A stretch of 64,000 nt of DNA, from the NCBI RefSeq assembly GCF_900167525.1, contig NZ_FUZQ01000001.1, positions 806,001 to 870,000 of the forward strand. Reading direction: 5' to 3'. Below the pieces are notes generated by a model. It was not told where the DNA came from, did no database searches, and saw nothing but the letters and a program-made list of their open reading frames with translations. A program made the translations under genes and the position numbers. Shown piece after piece: positions 34,150 through 42,149 of this stretch. Position 1 is the first letter of the stretch, and each line of letters begins with the position of its first letter. The DNA is from Krasilnikoviella flava. Lineage in GTDB: Bacteria; Actinomycetota; Actinomycetes; Actinomycetales; Cellulomonadaceae.

Positions 34150-36010
34150 GGGACGCCACCTCCTTCGGGTCTCCGGCGTCGCCGACGAGCGGGACGGGCG
34201 GCAGGTCGGCGCCGTCGCCGAGCACGACCTCGGGCGGGCCGGACGCGACGACGCGGCCGCCGTCGAGCCGCACCACCCGCTCGCAGCCGCGGGCGGCGTC
34301 CAGGTCGTGCGTGATCACGAACGTGGTGCGACCGCGCGTGAGGCGGCCGAGCGCGTCGACGACCTCGTGCTCGGTCTGCTCGTCCAGGCCCGTGAGCGCC
34401 TCGTCGAGCACGACCACGGGGGCGTCGAGCATCGCGGCGCGCGCGATGGCGACGCGCTGCCGCTGGCCGCCCGACAGCGTGCCGCCCCGCTCCCCCACGA
34501 CGGTGTCGTAGCCGTCGGGCAGGGCGGTGACGAAGTCGTGCGCCCCGGCGACGCGGGCGGCGCGCTCCACCTGCGCGTCGGTGGCGTCGGGCACGGCCGC
34601 GGTGATGTTCTCGCGGACGGTGCCGTGGAACAGCACGCTCTCCTGCAGCACCACGGCGACCGACCGGCGCACGCTCTCCAGCGTGAGGTTGCGCAGGTCG
34701 TGGCCGTCGAGCCGCACCGCGCCCTCGTCCGGGTCCCGCAGGCGCGAGATCAGGGAGACCAGGCTCGACTTGCCGGCCCCCGACGCCCCCACGACGGCGA
34801 CCCGCTCGCCCGGCCGCACGGTCAGGTCGAGGCCCCGCAGCACCGGGTGGCCCGGCACGTAGGAGAACCACACGCCCTCGAACCGCACGTCGCCCCTCGC
34901 CCGGCCGATCGGCCGCGCCCAGCTCGCGTCGGTCACCTCGGGCCGGCTCTCCAGCACCTCGACGACGCGCTCCCCCGACGCGCCGGCCTGCGCGATGCGG
35001 CCGGTGTACTTGGCGATGTCGCGCATCGGCTTGAACGCGGCCTTGAGGTAGGTGAGGAACACGGTGAGCTCGCCCGGGGTCAGCGCGCCGTCGAGCACGC
35101 GCTGCGCGCCGACGAACAGCACGACGGCGGTGGCGACGCCCACGAGGACGTCCGTGGAACGCTCGAGCCCGGCGGACAGGCGCTTGGCGCGCACGCCCTC
35201 GCGCAGCGACGACGAGTTGGAGCGCTCGAAGCGCCCGCCCATCCGGTCCTCGAGCGCGTACGCCTGGACGACCTTCACGGCGCCGAGCGTCTCCGTGGCG
35301 AGCGACGCGAGCTGGCCCTCGGCCTTGCGCTGGTCGCGCGAGACGTGGCGGATGCGGCGTGACAGCCGCGAGCTGGTGAGCAGGAAGACGGGCAGCACCA
35401 CCACCATGACCAGCGCCAGCAGCGGGTCGAGCACCGCGACCACGACCACCATGCCGACGAGCGTCACGACGTTGCCGATCATCGGCAGCATCGCGGTCAC
35501 CGACACCTCCTTGAGGCGGGTGACGTCGCTGGTGAGCCGCGTGACGAGGTCGCCGGTCGTCGACCCGTCGTGGAACCGCAGGGACAGGCGCTGCAGGTGC
35601 TCGAAGACGTCGGCGCGCACCCCCGTGAGCACGCGGTTGCCCGCCAGCGAGAAGCACACCGTCGACGCGTACGCCGCGGCCGCGCGCAGCAGCACGATCA
35701 CGAGCAGCGAGCCCGCGGCGAGCAGGATCACCGCGGGCAGGTTCGCCGGCACGGGGCCGGCCGCCGTCGAGCCCGTGGCCGCGACGATGCCGTCCACCAC
35801 GTACTTCAGCGGCCACGGCTCCAGCAGCCGCATGCCCACCTCGGCGAGCATCGCCAGGCTGCCCAGCACGAACAGCCGGCGCTCGGGCCGCACGTGGTGT
35901 CGCAGGTGCGGCCAGAAGCGGCGGAACGAGCGGCCCGCGTCCCGCATCGAGCGGGGCTTGTACCGGTTCGCGGCGCCGACGCCCCCGGCGCCGGCTCGGG
36001 TGTCAGCCAC
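34139..36010 (-). CDS. ABCB-type exporter (fused permease-ATPase)
   Basis: A 623-residue half-transporter that should dimerise. Six transmembrane helices lie within about 45-320, starting RRLFVLGSLAMLAEVGMRLL. The nucleotide-binding domain has Walker A GASGAGKSSL, signature LSGGQRQRVAIARA and Walker B PVVVLDEALTGLD. It resembles MsbA/lipid- or glycolipid-exporting transporters. The GTG at 36010 gives MADTRAGAGG and overlaps the upstream glycosyltransferase stop by 8 bp. In the operon it probably flips or exports the product assembled by the three glycosyltransferases. Confidence 0.93.
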   Translation of the reverse strand: MADTRAGAGGVGAANRYKPRSMRDAGRSFRRFWPHLRHHVRPERRLFVLGSLAMLAEVGMRLLEPWPLKYVVDGIVAATGSTAAGPVPANLPAVILLAAGSLLVIVLLRAAAAYASTVCFSLAGNRVLTGVRADVFEHLQRLSLRFHDGSTTGDLVTRLTSDVTRLKEVSVTAMLPMIGNVVTLVGMVVVVAVLDPLLALVMVVVLPVFLLTSSRLSRRIRHVSRDQRKAEGQLASLATETLGAVKVVQAYALEDRMGGRFERSNSSSLREGVRAKRLSAGLERSTDVLVGVATAVVLFVGAQRVLDGALTPGELTVFLTYLKAAFKPMRDIAKYTGRIAQAGASGERVVEVLESRPEVTDASWARPIGRARGDVRFEGVWFSYVPGHPVLRGLDLTVRPGERVAVVGASGAGKSSLVSLISRLRDPDEGAVRLDGHDLRNLTLESVRRSVAVVLQESVLFHGTVRENITAAVPDATDAQVERAARVAGAHDFVTALPDGYDTVVGERGGTLSGGQRQRVAIARAAMLDAPVVVLDEALTGLDEQTEHEVVDALGRLTRGRTTFVITHDLDAARGCERVVRLDGGRVVASGPPEVVLGDGADLPPVPLVGDAGDPKEVASRGA

Positions 36011-37349
36011 GGCGGCCTCCCCCGGTGGCAGGGCCGGTCGCGACCCGGTCCGTGGCCTCGACGGGCTCGGCCGACGGCACCGCCTCGACCAGCGGGACGC
36101 CCGCGAAGCCCAGCGCGCGCCGTACGACGACGGACCAGTCGTGCCGCTCCACGGCGACGGCGCGGGCCCTGGCGCCGAGCGCGGCGCGGCGGTCCGGGTC
36201 GTGCGCGAGGCCGACGAGGGCGTCGGCGAGCGCGGCCGCGTCGCCGGGCGGGACGAGCACGCCCGCGCCACCGTGCTCGAGGGCGTCCGGCAGCTCCCCG
36301 ACGGCGCTGGCGACGACGGGCAGCCCCGCGGCGAGGTACTCGTAGACCTTCAGCGGCGAGAAGTAGAAGTGCTCCAGCGGCGGGTACGGGGCGACGGCGA
36401 CGTCCGCGCGGTGCAGCAACGCCGGCACCTCCGACGGCGCGACGGCACCCGCGTGCTCCACGGCGTCCGCCGTCCCGAGGGCGTCCGCCCTCGCGAGCAC
36501 CGCCTCCCGCTCGGGGCCGTCGCCGACCAGCAGCAGCCGCGCGTCGGGCACGCGGGCACGCAGCCCGGCGAACGCATCGACCAGCACGTCCAGCCCGTGC
36601 CACGGCTTGAGGGTGCCGACGAAGAGCACGGTGAACGCCGTCGCGCCCTGCCGGGCTCTTCGCGCGGACGTATCCCTCCCGAAGTGGAGGGCGCCCTGGC
36701 GCCCGTGAACGCGTCCGCGCGAAGAGTCCGGCAGGGCGCGGCGGCCCCCGACCCCCTCCGGTACCGGGGTGATCCGGGTGGTGTCCACCCCGTTGGCCAG
36801 CACGTGCACCTTCTGCGGGTGTGCCCCGGCGCGCTCGGCCGCCCAGGCCGCGACCGGACCACTCACGGCGACGACCGCGGTCGCCGCACCGATCGCCGCA
36901 CGGGCGCAGCGCTCCGCGCCGGCCTCGTCGACCAGCTCGCGGTGGGTGCGCTGCTCGGCGACGAGGGGCGCGTTCACCTCGAGCACGCTCGGCACGTCCG
37001 CCTCGCGCGCCCACGCCGTGGCGGCGGACCCCCAGAGGGAGTAGCGCTCGTAGACGAGGTCGAAGCTCTCGCCGGCGGCGATCCCCGAGAGGATCCCGCC
37101 CACCTGTGCATCGGCCTCCCGCAACGCGACCTCGCGCGCCGCCGTCGAGCCGGTGGGCGCCACAAGGATGCGGTGCACGACGACGTCCGCGAGGTCGTCG
37201 GGGGTGTCGGCGCCGGGTCGGGTGGTGACGACGTGCACCTCGGCGCCCGCGCGCACCAGCTCGCGCAGCACCGCCTGCACGTGCACGGACGACCCCTTGC
37301 GCCCGAACACCGGGACGCCCGGGTCGGAGCTCACGTACGCGACCCTCAT
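36003..37349 (-). CDS. GT4-family glycosyltransferase with in-frame palindromic insert
   Basis: A 448-residue GT-B glycosyltransferase. The N-terminal domain starts MRVAYVSSDPGVPVFGRKGS with a glycine loop. The C-terminal donor domain has VLFVGTLKPWHGLDVLVDAF and the EX7E-type motif around FSPLKVYEYLAAGLPVVAS. Residues 204-236 correspond exactly to a 99-bp palindromic element at 36642-36740 and read as an Arg/Gly/Ser-rich segment unlike the rest. They fall in the linker between the two Rossmann domains, where an insertion could be tolerated. Start ATG 37349 overlaps the upstream gene as ATGA. The acceptor is unknown. Confidence 0.9.
   Translation of the reverse strand: MRVAYVSSDPGVPVFGRKGSSVHVQAVLRELVRAGAEVHVVTTRPGADTPDDLADVVVHRILVAPTGSTAAREVALREADAQVGGILSGIAAGESFDLVYERYSLWGSAATAWAREADVPSVLEVNAPLVAEQRTHRELVDEAGAERCARAAIGAATAVVAVSGPVAAWAAERAGAHPQKVHVLANGVDTTRITPVPEGVGGRRALPDSSRGRVHGRQGALHFGRDTSARRARQGATAFTVLFVGTLKPWHGLDVLVDAFAGLRARVPDARLLLVGDGPEREAVLARADALGTADAVEHAGAVAPSEVPALLHRADVAVAPYPPLEHFYFSPLKVYEYLAAGLPVVASAVGELPDALEHGGAGVLVPPGDAAALADALVGLAHDPDRRAALGARARAVAVERHDWSVVVRRALGFAGVPLVEAVPSAEPVEATDRVATGPATGGGRRG
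36642..36740. repeat. 99-bp palindromic element inside a coding sequence
   Basis: 29-bp arms (36642-36670 and 36712-36740) match at 28 of 29 positions. The interior has two small hairpins, cctcc/ggagg and gggcgc/gcgccc. The element starts and ends exactly on codon boundaries and adds 33 codons to the glycosyltransferase gene. It aligns with the intergenic element at 9101-9189 through ctcttcgc, gttca-g and ggcgcc segments. Confidence 0.85.
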
Positions 37350-38626
37350 GCCGCCCTCCCCTCCGCGGCGGGGGCCGCCGCGCTCTCCAGCACGTCCAGC
37401 AGCCGCCGGGAGGTGCCGACGACGTCGAACTCCGCCTCGATCAGGGCGCGGGCACCGTCGGCGAGCCGCGCCGCGTCCTGCTCGTCGTCGAGCAGCGCCC
37501 CGACCGCGGCGGCGAGGGCGGGGACGTCGCCGGGCGGCACGAGCCGGCCGGTCGCGCCGTCGCGCACCGCCTCGGGGATCCCGGTCACGGGCGTGGAGAC
37601 CACGGGCGTGCCGAGGGCCATGGCCTCCAGCAGCACGGTGGGCAGGCCGTCGCGGTTGCCGTCGGCGCCGAGCACGCACGGGGCGGCGAAGACGGCGGCC
37701 CGCGCCACGACGTCGCGCACCCGGTCCTGCGGCAGCGGGCCGTGGAACGTCACGCGCTCCGCGCCGTCCCGCAGGAGGCCCAGCGCGGCGGCGCGCCCGC
37801 GCAGGTCGGCCTCCTGCGGCCCGGACCCGACGAGGTCGAGATGCACGTCGCGGCCGTCCGCCACGAGGAGGGCGAGCGCGTCGAGCAGGTCGCCGAAGCC
37901 CTTCTTCTCCACGAGGCGCCCGACCGCGCACACCCGCCCGGGCAGCCGCGGCGCCGCAGCGCGGGCGTACTCGTCGAGGTCGAGGCCGTTGTACACGCGC
38001 ACGACGGCGTCCGCGTCGGGGCCGTACGTGTCGTGCAGGTAGCGCAGGTTGTGGTCGCTCACGGTGACGACGGCGCGCGCGTCGGCGAGCTTGACCCGCA
38101 GGTCGGCGGGGTCCACCGACTCGTGGAAGATGTCCTTCGCGTGCGCGGTGAACGTGAACCCGATGCCGAGCACGGCCGCGGCGAGGCGCGCGACCGTCGT
38201 CGCGACGGACCCGAAGTGCGCGTGCAGGTGCGTCAGTCCGGCGTCGTGCGCAGCCGTGGCCACCCACAGCGCCTGCACGGCGTCCTCCGGGTCGGCGGCG
38301 AGCAGATCCGCGAGCGTCGCGGCGGGCAGCGCCCGCAGGTCCAGCCGCTCGTGCGCGGACGCGAGCGCCGACCAGGCGTCCGCCGTCCGCGTGGCCCGCG
38401 GCACGTACCGCACCGGTGCGGCGACGTCCGCGAGGGCCGCGTGGAACCGGGTGTCGACCGGCGCGCGCAGGGAGAAGATCTCGATCTCCACGCCGCGGCG
38501 CTCCAGACCACGGACCTCGTTGACGATGAACGTCTCCGAGAAGCGCGGGTACATCTTGGTCACGTAGCCGACGCGCGGGCATGCGCTTGTCGAGCTCGTC
38601 GTCAGGGTGATGTCAGGCCGTGGCAC
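37346..38626 (-). CDS. GT4-family glycosyltransferase
   Basis: A 426-residue retaining GT-B enzyme. The N-terminus has VGYVTKMYPRFSETFIVNEV, the segment typical of colanic-acid WcaL/exopolysaccharide glycosyltransferases. A nucleotide-sugar domain follows with VCAVGRLVEKKGFGDLLDAL and a donor site DGLPTVLLEAMALGTPVVST (EX7E type). The start is a GTG at 38626, inside the end of the preceding gene; its stop overlaps the next glycosyltransferase as ATGA. It probably adds a sugar (possibly glucuronate) to a lipid- or protein-linked acceptor. Confidence 0.92.
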   Translation of the reverse strand: MPRPDITLTTSSTSACPRVGYVTKMYPRFSETFIVNEVRGLERRGVEIEIFSLRAPVDTRFHAALADVAAPVRYVPRATRTADAWSALASAHERLDLRALPAATLADLLAADPEDAVQALWVATAAHDAGLTHLHAHFGSVATTVARLAAAVLGIGFTFTAHAKDIFHESVDPADLRVKLADARAVVTVSDHNLRYLHDTYGPDADAVVRVYNGLDLDEYARAAAPRLPGRVCAVGRLVEKKGFGDLLDALALLVADGRDVHLDLVGSGPQEADLRGRAAALGLLRDGAERVTFHGPLPQDRVRDVVARAAVFAAPCVLGADGNRDGLPTVLLEAMALGTPVVSTPVTGIPEAVRDGATGRLVPPGDVPALAAAVGALLDDEQDAARLADGARALIEAEFDVVGTSRRLLDVLESAAAPAAEGRAA

Positions 38627-39872
38627 GGTGCTCCTCCTCCTGCTGGACCCGCGACGGGGTCGGGACGGTCGTGGTCTCGCGGGCGACGGCCACGAGCCGG
38701 TCGACGAGGGCCGGGACGCGGGACAGCCCGTCCAGGTCGACGTCGGCCTCGGCGCGGCGGAGCACGCCGCCGCCCGCGGCGGTGCGGGCGAGCCAGGCGC
38801 CGACCCGCTCGGGGGTGATCGTGCCGACGAGGACGTCGAGCAGCCCCAGGTCGGCGAGCCGGCAGGCCCGGACGAGCTGCTCGGCGCGCGGGTGGGTGCG
38901 CGGCACGACGAGGCCGGGGCGACCGGACGCCAGCAGCTCGCACACGGAGTTGTAGCCGCCCATGGTCACGACGGCCGCGGCACCCTCGACGAGGGGGACG
39001 ACGTCGCGCACGAAGGCGTGCACCTCGAGGTCGTCGCGGCGGGCGGCCAGGTCGTGCAGCTGGTCACGCGTCGCCTCGGGCAGGTACGGCCCGGTGACGA
39101 GCACGCCCCGGTGACCGGCGGGCAGCGTCGCGGCGGCGAATGCCTCCGCGAGCGCCGCGCCGTCCTGGCCGCCGCCGACCAGGCAGAGGACGTAGGGCTC
39201 AGCAGGGTCGGTCCGCGGGGCCGGGGCCGCCGTGGTGCGACCGCGACCGAGGTACCCCGTGAACACGGTGCGGGCGGCGACGTGGCCGGGCAGCGCGTAC
39301 TCGGTGAGCGGGTCGTAGACGTGCGCGTCGCCGTACACCCAGACCTCGTCGAAGAACTGCTCGATCACGGACGTGCTGCGCTGCTCACGCCACTCGCGGA
39401 CGGCGACCTCCGGGGTGTCGAGCACGTCGCGCAGGCCCAGCACGCACGCGGTGCCGCCCTGGGCACGCAACCGCCGCAGCGCGGGCAGCAGCTCGCCGCC
39501 GACACCGAGCGGCACCTTGTCCACCACCAGCACGTCGGGCCGGAAGGCCGCGAGCGCCCCGTCGAGCACGCCCGCGCGGACGTGGACGACGTCCTCCAGC
39601 GTGCCGCTCCAGGTGCGCGGGCCGTACCCGTGCTCGGGGTGCTTGCCGACGCGAGGCAGCGTCACGACCTCCGTGCGCTCCGGCAGGGGCAGGCTCGTCG
39701 CCTCCCGGGCCCCGGAGAGGAGGAGGACGTCGGTGTCCGGGTCGGCCTCCACCACCGCGCGCGCCAGGAGCGACGTCCGGCGCACATGGCCGAGACCCTG
39801 CGTGTCGTGGGAGTAGAACGCGACCCGGCGCGGGGCCGGACGATCGGGTTCGACTGCTGATATCTGTCGCAC
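38613..39872 (-). CDS. Predicted glycosyltransferase, COG4671/GT28-like
   Basis: A 419-residue GT-B protein starting RRVAFYSHDTQGLGHVRRTS, the N-terminal signature of COG4671 predicted glycosyltransferases. The C-terminal donor domain is MurG/GT28-like: VLCLVGGGQDG and AAVVTMGGYNSVCELLASGR. It is the first gene of the operon. A GTG at 39872 is taken as the start; the preceding bases contain a short inverted repeat (caacct-ccgcag-ggttg) that could be regulatory. The role is inferred to be an early sugar transfer in the glycoconjugate pathway. Confidence 0.85.
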   Translation of the reverse strand: MRQISAVEPDRPAPRRVAFYSHDTQGLGHVRRTSLLARAVVEADPDTDVLLLSGAREATSLPLPERTEVVTLPRVGKHPEHGYGPRTWSGTLEDVVHVRAGVLDGALAAFRPDVLVVDKVPLGVGGELLPALRRLRAQGGTACVLGLRDVLDTPEVAVREWREQRSTSVIEQFFDEVWVYGDAHVYDPLTEYALPGHVAARTVFTGYLGRGRTTAAPAPRTDPAEPYVLCLVGGGQDGAALAEAFAAATLPAGHRGVLVTGPYLPEATRDQLHDLAARRDDLEVHAFVRDVVPLVEGAAAVVTMGGYNSVCELLASGRPGLVVPRTHPRAEQLVRACRLADLGLLDVLVGTITPERVGAWLARTAAGGGVLRRAEADVDLDGLSRVPALVDRLVAVARETTTVPTPSRVQQEEEHRATA

Positions 39873-40011
39873 CCTGGCAACCCTGCGGAGGTTGCCTGAG
39901 TCACGGATGAGGCGACCATGAGGGGGTTCTCATCCGGAAGGGCGCAGCATCTGCACAGAGCACGCCCAGGTCCGCCGCTCGCCCCCTCCGCGCGTCTGGC
40001 ACGCTCCCGTC

Positions 40012-41412
40012 GTGACCCGACGACGCGCGTTCGCGCTGGTGGCCGCACTGACCGTGGCGGCGGCGCTCACGGCTCTCGTCGTCCTCTGGCGCCCGTGGGA
40101 CCCCGTCCCGGACGAGCTGCGGGCGGCCGTCCGGCAGGCCTCCGACGTCCCCGGCGTCGTCTCCGCGGAGGTGACGGGCTACGAGGTGACGCTGCGCGAC
40201 GCGAAGGACGGCGACGTCGCGCGCGCGAGCGTCGGCGTCGAGCTCGACGACGGTCTCGTCCCCGAGGCCGCGAGCGCAGCCGCCGCCCAGGCGGACGACG
40301 CTCTCGCGGCGGCGCAGGTCGACGGGGTGCGCACGCTGTCCCGCACCACGACGGTCCACGCCGGCGCCCCGCGGACCGTGCACGGCGTCGAGGTGTACCC
40401 CCTGACGGCCTCGGTGACCGAGGACGGTGACGCGACCGCCGTCGCCGACGCCTTCGTGCTGTGGCGGGCGGGCGCGACGCGGGTCAGCGGCCCCAGCGCC
40501 GACGCGCCCGACAGGGACGGGCTCGTCCGGCTCGCGCAGACCGCCGCCGAGCAGGAGATCGCCGCGTCGCTGCGCACGGCCGACGGCACCGTGCAGTACG
40601 ACACGTCCGGGCGGGTGCCCGACGCGCCGGTGGCGCAGCTCGCGGTCGAGGCGGCAGCCCGGCCGGGCGTCGCGTCCGTGTCCGTGGGTGCGCAGGTCCC
40701 GGAGGGCGTGGTCGTGTCCGGCGGCGTGGTCCTGGCCCTCCAGGTCCACCTGGCCGTGCCCTCGACGTCGCCCGAGACGGACGCCCTGACCCGCTGGCTG
40801 GACGACCCCCGGCGGACGGCCGACGACGTGCCCCTCGCCTACACCCTGTGGGAGCCCGGCTACGCCACGAGCCTCGCCGGCTGGGTGGCGGGGTCCGAGC
40901 CGCCCGCGCCGCAGGAGCACACCGTGCCCCTGCCGGCCGACGTCGCACCCTGGCCCGACGACGACGCCCCCGCGTGCACGGGCGACGACCTGCGCCTGTC
41001 GCTCGGCACGCCGGACGCCGCGGCCGGCAGCCGGTACCTGGCCGTGCAGGCCGAGAACGTGTCCGGGGGGCCGTGCGCGCTCGAGGGGGTGCCCGGGCTC
41101 GAGTTCCGGAACGCGGACGGCGAGGCGCAGCCCGACGTGACCCTCGAGCCGTCGGCACCCGGCGTCGTGCCGGGCCGCGTCGTCGTGCCCGCCGGCGAGC
41201 GGTCGCTGGCCACCGTGCAGTGGCGGGCCATGTCGACCACGAACGACCCGGACGTCACGACCACCGTCGCCGTCGTCCCGGTCCCCGGCGCGGACCCCGT
41301 GCCGCTGACACCGACGTCCCCGGACACCGGCGACACCGCCGGGCTGGACGTGCTCGACGGCGCCGAGGTGCGCGTCGGCCCGTGGGTGCAGAGGGCCGAG
41401 GGCTGGTCGTGA
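40012..41412 (+). CDS. Membrane-anchored DUF4232-domain protein
   Basis: A 466-residue protein with a short basic N-terminus and one hydrophobic helix (about 7-25), so it is anchored or secreted with its body outside. The middle region contains two similar alpha/beta repeats (VSAEVTGYEVTLRD and VASVSVGAQVPEG-type segments). The C-terminal domain begins ACTGDDLRLSLGTPDAAAGS and is DUF4232, an extracytoplasmic beta-sandwich found in actinobacterial lipoproteins and kinase sensor regions; the pair of Cys in it could form a disulfide. It is divergent from the glycoconjugate operon. Function unknown. Confidence 0.75.
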   Translation: MTRRRAFALVAALTVAAALTALVVLWRPWDPVPDELRAAVRQASDVPGVVSAEVTGYEVTLRDAKDGDVARASVGVELDDGLVPEAASAAAAQADDALAAAQVDGVRTLSRTTTVHAGAPRTVHGVEVYPLTASVTEDGDATAVADAFVLWRAGATRVSGPSADAPDRDGLVRLAQTAAEQEIAASLRTADGTVQYDTSGRVPDAPVAQLAVEAAARPGVASVSVGAQVPEGVVVSGGVVLALQVHLAVPSTSPETDALTRWLDDPRRTADDVPLAYTLWEPGYATSLAGWVAGSEPPAPQEHTVPLPADVAPWPDDDAPACTGDDLRLSLGTPDAAAGSRYLAVQAENVSGGPCALEGVPGLEFRNADGEAQPDVTLEPSAPGVVPGRVVVPAGERSLATVQWRAMSTTNDPDVTTTVAVVPVPGADPVPLTPTSPDTGDTAGLDVLDGAEVRVGPWVQRAEGWS

Positions 41413-41427
41413 GGGCGGCCCGCACCG

Positions 41428-42048
41428 TCAGCTCGCGCAGAGCCCCTCGACCTGGTGCTGGAACTCGGCGGAGTCGCTGTCGAGCCCGCTGATCCAGAGG
41501 CTCCGGTCGAAGTCGATCGTCGTGTCTCGCGCGATCCCGAGCGACCGGATCCGCACCGGCGCCTGGCTCACGCCGACGCGGCCGTCCGCCCCGGCAAGGA
41601 CGTCGTCCAGCGGCGAGACGATCCACAGCGCGGCCTCGCTCCCGGGCGGGATGACGACCCGCTCCGCGGTCTCCGCCTCGGGCGGCGGCCCGTCGGACGG
41701 GTCGTGGAACGTGAAGCCGTCCTCGGGCCCGACGACGCGACGGTCGAACCGGAAGGCCTCCGGCCGCAGGCTCGTCACCTCGACCGGCCACCGGGAGTCG
41801 CTGCGGACCGTCAGCATGGCGACGACCTCCTCGTCCCGGGCGAAGAGCGCCCAGAAGTCGTCGTCGGGGAACGCGCACTCGTCCGGGTGGCCCGTGCTTC
41901 CCGACTGGAACGAGCCCGACTGCACCTCGGCGCTCGCCGACAACCCCCACCACCCGGCAAGGGCGGCGGCCAGGAGGACCAGGACCCCGGCGATCAGCAC
42001 GCTCGAGCGTCGAACCCGCCACTCCCCAGGACGCCCGTCGTCGCGCAC
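41428..42048 (-). CDS. Single-pass membrane protein, unknown function
   Basis: About 206 residues: a short basic N-terminus, one transmembrane helix (VLIAGVLVLLAAALAGWWGL) and an extracytoplasmic domain with two Cys (DECAFPDDDF and the C-terminal GLCAS) that may pair. The start is ambiguous: GTG 42048 is used, GTG 42072 would add eight residues, and neither has a clear ribosome site. I recognise no family. It converges on the DUF4232 gene, with about 15 bp between the stops. Confidence 0.65.
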   Translation of the reverse strand: MRDDGRPGEWRVRRSSVLIAGVLVLLAAALAGWWGLSASAEVQSGSFQSGSTGHPDECAFPDDDFWALFARDEEVVAMLTVRSDSRWPVEVTSLRPEAFRFDRRVVGPEDGFTFHDPSDGPPPEAETAERVVIPPGSEAALWIVSPLDDVLAGADGRVGVSQAPVRIRSLGIARDTTIDFDRSLWISGLDSDSAEFQHQVEGLCAS

Positions 42049-42149
42049 GCGGCGAGCATAGGCCCCCAGCACGCCGTGAGCGTCCCTGTCGGTCAGGGTT
42101 CCGCGGGTGATTCCCGACCGACGGAGACGCTCGCGCGCGCTGCCGACCG

